NCBI RefSeq assembly: GCF_000721105.1
Contig: NZ_JOEV01000054.1
Location: 1 to 64,000, forward strand
Source of the DNA: Streptomyces cellulosae
GTDB lineage: Bacteria > Actinomycetota > Actinomycetes > Streptomycetales > Streptomycetaceae
Direction of reading: 5' to 3'
Length of the DNA stretch: 64,000 bases
Both the position numbers and the translations under genes were made by a program. The notes below the pieces were generated by a model, which saw only the letters and a list, made by a program, of their open reading frames with translations, did no database searches and had not been told where the DNA came from. This document shows positions 45,101-51,238 of the stretch, one piece after another (positions within the stretch are counted from its first letter, which is position 1; the number at the start of each line of letters is the position of its first letter).

Positions 45101-46135
45101 TGCGGGTATCGGGGCGCCGAGCCTCGGAAGCCGGCGGGGACGGTCCGGTGCCGTCGGCCCGCCCTGCCGCGACGGTCCCGCGGCGGGAACGCCGAGAACC
45201 TGCCGGTTCTCCGCGCCTGCCGTTGCCCGCGGTGAGCTCGACATTCCGGAGGTGTCCGCCGGAGTCGGTGGCGCGGGCGCCGGTTCGGACGTCCGCCGCA
45301 CGTACGCGCCCCCGGCCCGACCGGCCGGCCCGGAAACCGGACCGCCTCCTCCGACCGGAACGACGGGGGGCGGGGCGCCCGGCCCCACGGGGACCGGGGC
45401 CGGGGAGACCGGGGCCGGGCGGTCGTCCCGCGTCCCCTCGGCGGTGATGCCCGGCTCGACGGTCCGGGGCGCCGGCGTCGCCATGGCCGCGGGCGCGGGT
45501 TCGTCGGCGCGCGGGGCGGCCGGAAGCGCCGCGGACAGCACGCGCGTCGGTCCCGTGGACCGTCGCGCGGAGGTCAGCGTCGGCCGCCGCGCGGGCCGGT
45601 CGGCCACCGGCGCGACCTGCACCCCGGTGGGCGCCGCGGCCCGCTGGACCAGCCGCACCGGGCCGGCCGCTTCGACCGGCTCCTCGGGGGCCGCCACCGG
45701 CAGGACCGCCGAGGGCAGTTCGAGCCCGGTGACCGGCGTTGCGGCAGCCGTCAGCACGTTCCTGACCAGCCCGCTGGGGGCTGCGTCGGCCACGGCGTGG
45801 GACAGCGTTCGTGCAAAGGACGGATCGCGCCACGTGCTCAGTCGGCTGCCGAAGCCGCTGTCGGAGACCGCTCCGCCGCGCGCCGCGCCGCCCGTCACGC
45901 GCTGGACGGGTGGCCCGGTCCGCCAGGCGGGCCCGCGCGGAGCGGCGGCCGGATTGCCGCCCTCCACGCCCGCGTCGGCCGCGCCCTCCACCGCCGACCG
46001 CGCTCCCCCGGCCAAGCGCGGGCTGCCGCCCGCGCCGGGGGCCTCATCGAAGACGGCCTCGTCGAAGGTGACCGCGCCGCCGGCCGGGCGCTGCCGCAGG
46101 CGGTTCAGAAGTCCCCGGCGTCCCATGCGGCTCAT
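42173..46135 (-). CDS. 1320-aa disordered Pro/Ala/Arg/Ser-rich CIS protein
   Basis: 1320 aa, overlapping the 52-aa gene stop in ATGA. The composition is mostly Pro, Ala, Arg, Ser, Gly and Thr, with hardly any secondary structure or hydrophobic core. Seven VQR motifs (e.g. [47 protein letters not shown]) and related AQR/LQR copies are spread along it. A Gly-Pro repeat lies at about 43878-43927. Only the C-terminus is ordered and helical ([42 protein letters not shown]). It occupies the tape-measure position of the operon, but its sequence is unlike a coiled tape measure. It may be a scaffold or cargo adaptor. The opposite strand also has a long open frame, but the operon overlap supports minus. 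Confidence 0.75.
   Translation of the reverse strand: [1320 protein letters not shown]
43878..43927 (-). repeat. Gly-Pro codon repeat
   Basis: A GGGCCG/GGGACC-type hexamer repeat encodes an uninterrupted run of about eight Gly-Pro dipeptides in the 1320-aa protein. It is prone to slippage, so its length may vary between strains. Confidence 0.8.
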
Positions 46136-46290
46136 CCCTGGTTCCCGGCGCCCGTGACGAGGGCGGCGATGCGCTCGGCGTACTGACGACGGTCGGCGTG
46201 TTCGAGATCCAGGATGTCGTCCAGGCTCCAGTGGAAGTGGTAAGCGATGTACGCGATCTCTTCGTTGATACGTTCGGTCGCGTACGTCAC
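46132..46290 (-). CDS. 52-aa DUF6760-like protein
   Basis: A 52-codon gene that starts with GTG at 46290 (overlapping the upstream stop as GTGA) and ends TGA at 46132 (overlapping the downstream start as ATGA). The protein reads TYATERINEEIAYIAYHFHW then SLDDILDLEHADRRQYAERI. The small proteins of this type (DUF6760) are found only in phage-tail-like operons. The segment up to the ADRR is the conserved part. Function unknown; a chaperone for the neighbouring tube or tape protein is possible. It is easily missed because it is short. Confidence 0.85.
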   Translation of the reverse strand: MTYATERINEEIAYIAYHFHWSLDDILDLEHADRRQYAERIAALVTGAGNQG

Positions 46291-46775
46291 GATTCCCCCA
46301 GGCGGCTCCCGCCGAGTTCTACCTCGAACGGTTTCTCACAATGCGGACAGGTCACTGAGGCGCGGGTGTGCCCCTCGGCGTTGACCTGCCGGTAGAAGTC
46401 CTGCAGGAACGCCAGATCCGAGGCGAACAGGTTCTCCACCACCCCGTCATGGACCATGGGCAGCGTGCCCAGCCGGGTGATGACCCGGCCCAGCAGCACC
46501 ACGGACAGGTAGGCGGGGTTCTCCTGCACCCGCACGTCCCGCAGCGGCACGAGTTCGTCACGGGCCGTGGCCAGGCGCATCACGCCGTGGCGGTGCACCG
46601 TGCCGGAGTCGTCCACGTAGCCGCGCGGCAGCTCGAACTCGAACTCGGTGAGCAGCCGTTGCCGTGGTGCGTGGCCGGTGGGCCCGGCTCCTGCCTGCTG
46701 TTCTTCGAGCGGTGCGGGCCCGGGGCCACCTACCGGCGCAGCGCCGGCGGGCGGCTGAGGAGCCGTCCGGCGCAT
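46287..46775 (-). CDS. CIS-operon protein with a CPHC zinc-like motif
   Basis: 162 aa. A disordered N-terminus (PPAGAAPVGGPGPAPLEEQQ) leads to LLTEFEFELPRGYVDDSGTVHRHGVMRLATARDE, then EDVRVQENPAYLSVVLLGRVITRLG-type sequence and VVENLFASDLAFLQDFYRQVN. The C-terminus has CPHCEKPFEVEL, which is two cysteines of a possible zinc site or a redox pair. This corresponds to the tail-assembly-chaperone-like protein found after the tube gene in this class of operon; I do not recognise a named domain. It overlaps the tube stop by one base and the 52-aa gene by four. Confidence 0.7.
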   Translation of the reverse strand: MRRTAPQPPAGAAPVGGPGPAPLEEQQAGAGPTGHAPRQRLLTEFEFELPRGYVDDSGTVHRHGVMRLATARDELVPLRDVRVQENPAYLSVVLLGRVITRLGTLPMVHDGVVENLFASDLAFLQDFYRQVNAEGHTRASVTCPHCEKPFEVELGGSRLGES

Positions 46776-47218
46776 TATTCGATGACCAGTTCTTCGAAGG
46801 TAATGGTCACCGACTCGGTCAGCGCGGAGGCCTCACCGGCCTTGACCGTGCTGGCGTCGATCTTGCTGCACCACGCGTTGCGCATGTTGTACCGCTTGAC
46901 CGGGGTGTTCTGGTAGTCCATCACGATGATGCTGGCGTTCTTGCGGGCGGTGGCCATCTGGCCGGACACCGACTGGGTGATCCACTCGTCGAACGCCTTG
47001 GACTGGGTCATGCCGCGCACCACGGTGCAGGTGCCGGCCTTCTTCACGCCCGGCATCTTCTTCGTGACGGGCTTGCCCTGCGCCGAGACCTGCTGGTACT
47101 CGATGACGTCCTGCTCCTGGCTCAGGCCGCTGACCTCCTGGAGGTACTCGACCATGACGCCGTCGATCTGCAGACCGAAATTGTGTGAGGTGAGGGCGTC
47201 ACCCGGCTGGAGACTCAT
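46775..47218 (-). CDS. cis1: Inner tube protein (Cis1)
   Basis: 147 aa. ALTSHNFGLQIDGVMVEYLQEVSGL, IEYQQVSAQGKPVTKKMPG and KRYNMRNAWCSKIDASTVKAGEAS match the gp19/Hcp-like tube family. ESVTITFEELVIE is the usual terminal strand. Being next to the sheath gene, it is the main tube polymer. AGGAAA lies about 11 bases upstream of its start. A 114-bp gap separates it from the sheath gene; the following gene is coupled by a TAATG overlap. Confidence 0.92.
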   Translation of the reverse strand: MSLQPGDALTSHNFGLQIDGVMVEYLQEVSGLSQEQDVIEYQQVSAQGKPVTKKMPGVKKAGTCTVVRGMTQSKAFDEWITQSVSGQMATARKNASIIVMDYQNTPVKRYNMRNAWCSKIDASTVKAGEASALTESVTITFEELVIE

Positions 47219-47332
47219 GTCGTTCTCTGTTTCCTTCTGCTTGTCGCTCGGCTACTGGCGTCGGGCGGGCCGCGTCGGCGTCCGCTCCGGTTCCCGCATC
47301 CGCGCCGTACGGGCACGGGTGCGGGGCCCTGC

Positions 47333-48889
47333 TCACTCCTCCAGTTCTCCGCTGCCGCTGGAGAACTGGGCGAGCCGGAAGATGACGAACTCGGCGGGCT
47401 TGACCGGCGCGATGCCGATCTCGCAGATGACCCGGCCGAGATCCACGGACTCCGGCGGATTGGTCTCGGCGTCGCACTTGACGTAGAACGCCTCCTCCGG
47501 GCGGGAGCCGAACAGGGCCCCGCCGCGCCACTCGTTGACGAGGAACGCCGACACGTTGCGCCGGATGCGGGCCCACAGCGCCTCGTCGTTCGGCTCGAAC
47601 ACCACCCACTGGGTGCCGATCAGGATCGACTCCTCCAGGTAGTTGAAGTAGCGCCGGATGTTCAGGTAGCGCCAGGCCGGGTCGGAGGCGAGGGTGCGGG
47701 CGCCCCAGACGCGGATGCCGCGGCCGGGGAAGGGCCGGATGCAGTTGACGCCGATCGGGTTGAGCAGGTCCTGCTCACCACGGGTGATCTTCATCTCCAC
47801 GTCGATCGCGCCGCGGACCACCTCGTTGGCGGGCGCCTTGTGCACACCGCGCTCGAAGTCGTTGCGGGCCCAGATACCGGCGACGTGCCCGCTCGGGGGC
47901 ACCAGCCGTGACTGGCCACCGGCCGGGTCGAAGATCTTGATCCACGGGTAGTACAGGGCGGCGTACTTGGAGTCGTAACCGGCCGTCTCCTGACGCCAGA
48001 CACGGATGTCGCGGGCGTTGAGACCGGGCGGCGGGTCGATCAGGGCCACCCGGTCGCCCATGAGCTCGCAGTGCGCGATGAGCCCCGACTGGACCGCTCG
48101 CAGGGCCTCTGCGTCGATCGCACCGCGCTGGTAGGAGGCCATCAGGTCGGGGACGGCGACCATCGAGATCTCGTCCACGGCCTCCAGACCGCCGAAGCCG
48201 GTGCGGTCGGCGGAGTCGCCCAGGTACTCCACCGGGCCGGACTGCGGCACCGCGGGGGCGCCGGAGCGGGCAGGCCCGGCCAGGGTGACCGTCTGGTTCT
48301 CGGGACGGGCCAACTGCGCGGCGGGAGCGGCCTCCTGCACGGTGATCAGCTTCGAGCGCTCTTTGACCTGGGCGACGACGTAGTTGCGGCTGTTCTTCTT
48401 CACCGACACGTCGAAGGTCTCGGCGACCTTGTCGCCCTCCTTCACGATGAGCTTGAACCGGTCCGCCGGTCCCTCGCCCTCGGGGTCGGCGACCTCGACG
48501 CTGACCGGCCCGCCGGAGCCGGACCCGACGGTGCTGACGGTGAAGGTGCCCAGCGGCCTCGGTTCGCCCGCGGGCAGCGCGGCCGGGACCTGCGCGGTCG
48601 CGACCTCACCGGCGACGCCGTCGGCCACCCCGCCCACGCGGACGACGTAGGCGGCGCTGCCGCCGTTGTTGAAGAAGCCGTAGACCGAGTGGGCCAGGTA
48701 GTAGCCGTCGGTGAAGTCACCGAACGCGGCGACGTACTGGGACCAGTTGGTCACCAGCGTCGGCTCGTTCAGCGGGCCGCTCGGCGCGAGCCCCACGAAG
48801 GCGGCCACGGAGGTGCCCACGCCCTCGATCGGACGCGAGCCACTGGCGACCTCCTCGACGTAGACGCCGGGTGACAGGTACGACGACAT
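47333..48889 (-). CDS. cis2: Contractile tail sheath protein (Cis2)
   Basis: 518 aa. YLSPGVYVEEVASGSRPIEG at the N-terminus is the handshake strand region of contractile sheaths. SQYVAAFGDFTDGYYLAHSVYGFFNNGGSAAYVVRV follows. An inserted, more variable domain (about 90-220) is consistent with the surface-exposed domain. The C-terminus has GVNCIRPFPGRGIRVWGARTLAS and the conserved NIRRYFNYLEESILIGTQW block. GAGGAG precedes the ATG. Sheath subunits polymerise around the tube and contract to drive it out. First gene of the long minus-strand operon. Confidence 0.95.
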   Translation of the reverse strand: MSSYLSPGVYVEEVASGSRPIEGVGTSVAAFVGLAPSGPLNEPTLVTNWSQYVAAFGDFTDGYYLAHSVYGFFNNGGSAAYVVRVGGVADGVAGEVATAQVPAALPAGEPRPLGTFTVSTVGSGSGGPVSVEVADPEGEGPADRFKLIVKEGDKVAETFDVSVKKNSRNYVVAQVKERSKLITVQEAAPAAQLARPENQTVTLAGPARSGAPAVPQSGPVEYLGDSADRTGFGGLEAVDEISMVAVPDLMASYQRGAIDAEALRAVQSGLIAHCELMGDRVALIDPPPGLNARDIRVWRQETAGYDSKYAALYYPWIKIFDPAGGQSRLVPPSGHVAGIWARNDFERGVHKAPANEVVRGAIDVEMKITRGEQDLLNPIGVNCIRPFPGRGIRVWGARTLASDPAWRYLNIRRYFNYLEESILIGTQWVVFEPNDEALWARIRRNVSAFLVNEWRGGALFGSRPEEAFYVKCDAETNPPESVDLGRVICEIGIAPVKPAEFVIFRLAQFSSGSGELEE

Positions 48890-49333
48890 GCTCTGCTCTC
48901 CTCGGGGTACACGAACCGACTCCTCACACTTTCCGGCCGGCCCGCCGTCTCCGTGAAGGTCATTACGTGCTTGCCCGGGGGCAGGGCCGCTGCCCTTGGG
49001 GGCAGTGCGGCCTGCCTGGGACAGACTCCTCGCGCGGCGGCGAGCGCACGCACCATGCGAAGACCCCTGTGCCGGTCACCACCGCGAGGGCTCATCCGGG
49101 GAGGGGTCAACGGCGGGCCCGCCCGGTGCCGGCCGTCCCCGCGGGGCAACCGCTGCGTACCCGTTCCACCGGTGACTGCGGCCGGTGCCGGTGTGCCGTG
49201 CGGACGGGCGGCCGAAGCGGCTCCGGCCTCCGAGGTGACCCAGCGTCCGCTGATGTGCCCTTCCGTCCCTGTACAGCCACGACCGCCGTTGCTGTGATGA
49301 CAGCTCGGGTCGTCTCACACGGGAAGAACGGGC
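48890..49333. promoter_or_regulatory. Divergent promoter region, sheath operon / DUF4157 gene
   Basis: 444 bp separate the sheath start (minus) from the DUF4157 gene start (plus), with no convincing gene. It includes two small inverted repeats: GGGCAG-GGCCG-CTGCCC (48979-48995) and GCTGT-GATG-ACAGC (49291-49304, about 30 bp before the DUF4157 ATG). Both the structural operon and the candidate cargo gene are expected to be controlled here. Confidence 0.5.
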
Positions 49334-51046
49334 ATGCACGCACACACGGATCACGCGCGGACTCGCCGGCACGCACGACAGGGCGGCGCCGTACAGCGCC
49401 CGAACCCGGTCGTCCTCCCACCCGCGGAAACGGCGGCGGGCACGGACCTCGCTCTGCAGCGGGCCCTCGGCAACGCCGCCCTCGCGCGGGCCCTGGCCGG
49501 CGACCGGCACGTACACGGTGCCGACTGCGGACACCAGCAGCCGGCCCCCGTACAGCGCTCGGCCGTCCATGACGTACTGCGCGGCGTCGGCCGGCCCCTG
49601 GACGCGACGGTACGCGAGGACATGGAGGCCCGCTTCCAGACCGACTTCTCCGACGTACGCCTCCACACCGATGCAGCCGCCCGGCGCTCCGCCGCCGAAC
49701 TGGGGGCCCGGGCCTACACCTCGGGGCACCACGTCGTCATCGGGGAGGGAGGCGCCGACCGCCACACGCTGGCACATGAACTGACCCATGTGATCCAGCA
49801 GCGCAAGGGCCCGGTGGCGGGCACGGCCACCGCCGACGGGCTGAGCGTCAGCGATCCGTCCGACGCCTTCGAGAGGGAGGCCGAGGCCCGGGCCACCCAG
49901 GTGCTGCGGGGGCCGTCCCCGGCCCACGCGGGTGAAGCCGCGTCCTCCGGCGCCCCGAGCGGGCAGGTGCAACGCGCTCCCGGCCCCAGGGACACCGCGC
50001 TGCAACGCGCCACCATCGACGAGGCCCCCACGACCTGGCAGGCCCAACCGGTACGGCGCTCCGAGCACGGGGCCGACGGCGTCTATTTCGTGGGCCCGCC
50101 CGGTCGGCAGGTCGTGGTGAAACCGCTGATGGCCACCGGCAACGTCGCCTACGCTGATCGCTTCCTGGCGGAGATGGGTATCTCCGCACCACGGAGCGTC
50201 ACCCACGCGGTGGCTTCTCCCGAGGGGCAGGCACTCAGCCGGCTTCTCCACGGCCACGCGTCCGGCGGAGGCAACCGCGAGGAGATCACCCAGCAGTTGG
50301 ACCGGGCCACCGGCTTCCTGGTCATGGAGATGGTCAGCGGCACCGCGCTGCACGTCCTGCCGGACGACGATGCCCAGAAGTACCTCCATGACACATCCGC
50401 ACTGCACCAGACAGGTCGGCTGATGGCGTTCGACACCTTCCTGGGCAACGGGGACCGCTTCCTGACAAAAATCAACCTGGGAAACCTCCTCTACCAGTCC
50501 CCCGGGGAAGACACGCCCGGCGGGATCCATGCGATCGACAACGACTCGAAGTTCCCCGCCCCCGCCGTGGGGGAGCGCCGCGACGGCACGAAGCAGTTGG
50601 ACAACGACTTGCAGGGCAAGGTCGAGTACTTCGACATGCTGAGCGCGCTGGACAAGGAGAAGCATTTCATCGTCGACCGGTTCCTCGGTCGCTTCGGCAC
50701 GGCCCACCACAAGCATCCCCAGGTCAGCGCGACACTGAAGGACAGCGAACAGCACGAAAACATCAGGTCCGCTCTCAAGCGGGGCATCGCGTCGGGCCTG
50801 TCCGACCTGGCCACGACGTTCAAGGAGCGCACGGACCTGATCAAGGCCATGGGCGCGGGTTACGACAGGGCGAGTGCCCACAACCGGAGTGTGTCCAGCG
50901 GCAAGGCCGCGGCGAAGTACGTGTACGACACCCAGCAGGGGGTTACCCCGGAGCAGGCTCGGCAGCAACTGATCGCCTACGTCGAACACCGCGTGAAGAA
51001 GGAGAAGATACCCAGCGGGTTCCAGTGGGTGAGCAAGTTCATCTGA
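49334..51046 (+). CDS. DUF4157 (eCIS-core) candidate effector with kinase-like C-terminus
   Basis: 570 aa; GGGAAG precedes the ATG. The N-terminal DUF4157/eCIS-core domain (about 76-160) has LDATVREDMEARFQTDFSDV, RLHTDAAARRSAAELGARAY and HTLAHELTHVIQQ, with the HExxH-like H148-E149-L-T-H152. Around it are AVQR, PVQR and QVQR motifs. The C-terminal part (about 240-420) looks like an atypical protein/lipid kinase: VYFVGPP then VVVKPL (Lys263), a hinge-like GFLVMEMVSG (327-336), a catalytic-loop-like AFDTFLGNGDRFLTKINLGN (N372, D374, R375, N381, N384), and a metal-binding-like AIDNDSKF (D402, D404). This resembles HipA, PI-kinase and actin-fragmin-kinase folds. DUF4157 proteins are frequent eCIS cargo. 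It sits divergent from the sheath gene, so I call it a toxin/effector; kinase activity is inferred. Confidence 0.85.
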   Translation: MHAHTDHARTRRHARQGGAVQRPNPVVLPPAETAAGTDLALQRALGNAALARALAGDRHVHGADCGHQQPAPVQRSAVHDVLRGVGRPLDATVREDMEARFQTDFSDVRLHTDAAARRSAAELGARAYTSGHHVVIGEGGADRHTLAHELTHVIQQRKGPVAGTATADGLSVSDPSDAFEREAEARATQVLRGPSPAHAGEAASSGAPSGQVQRAPGPRDTALQRATIDEAPTTWQAQPVRRSEHGADGVYFVGPPGRQVVVKPLMATGNVAYADRFLAEMGISAPRSVTHAVASPEGQALSRLLHGHASGGGNREEITQQLDRATGFLVMEMVSGTALHVLPDDDAQKYLHDTSALHQTGRLMAFDTFLGNGDRFLTKINLGNLLYQSPGEDTPGGIHAIDNDSKFPAPAVGERRDGTKQLDNDLQGKVEYFDMLSALDKEKHFIVDRFLGRFGTAHHKHPQVSATLKDSEQHENIRSALKRGIASGLSDLATTFKERTDLIKAMGAGYDRASAHNRSVSSGKAAAKYVYDTQQGVTPEQARQQLIAYVEHRVKKEKIPSGFQWVSKFI

Positions 51047-51058
51047 CCTGCCCGTCGC

Positions 51059-51081
51059 CCGGCCGGCGGCCTGCCGGCCGG
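51059..51081 (+). terminator. Terminator after the DUF4157 gene
   Basis: CCGGCCGGC (51059-51067) pairs with GCCGGCCGG (51073-51081) around GGCCT, 12 bp after the stop at 51046. A compact GC stem with no U-tract. Confidence 0.6.
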
Positions 51082-51202
51082 ACAGGTCCGCCCCGCGTCA
51101 CCTCCAGGGGCGCGGCGAGGCCCTTCGGCAGTCCGCCTACCGCCTGTGCCGGTGATCTGTCTGCCCGGCCTGCTCATGGTCGGCCGGCGCTGCCCCAGAG
51201 CC

Positions 51203-51238
51203 GGCCGCACATCCTTCGCCTACGAGGGATGTGCGGCC
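51203..51238 (-). terminator. Hairpin containing the Cis15 stop codon
   Basis: GGCCGCACATCC (51203-51214) pairs with GGATGTGCGGCC (51227-51238) in a perfect 12-bp stem. The loop holds the TAG stop (51220-51222) of the ATPase gene. The hairpin therefore forms across the end of the coding region, so the terminator doubles as coding sequence for the last few residues. Confidence 0.7.

Noticed and set aside
43671..46157. Plus-strand open frame of 828 codons opposite the disordered CIS protein
   Set aside because: The minus strand has the operon overlap (ATGA), the VQR motifs and a conserved helical C-terminus; the plus frame has no recognisable start or domain.
46775..47218. Possible T6SS Hcp gene
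   Set aside because: The neighbours (sheath, gp25, DUF4255, AAA+) and no Tss genes show it is a tube protein of a CIS, not T6SS.
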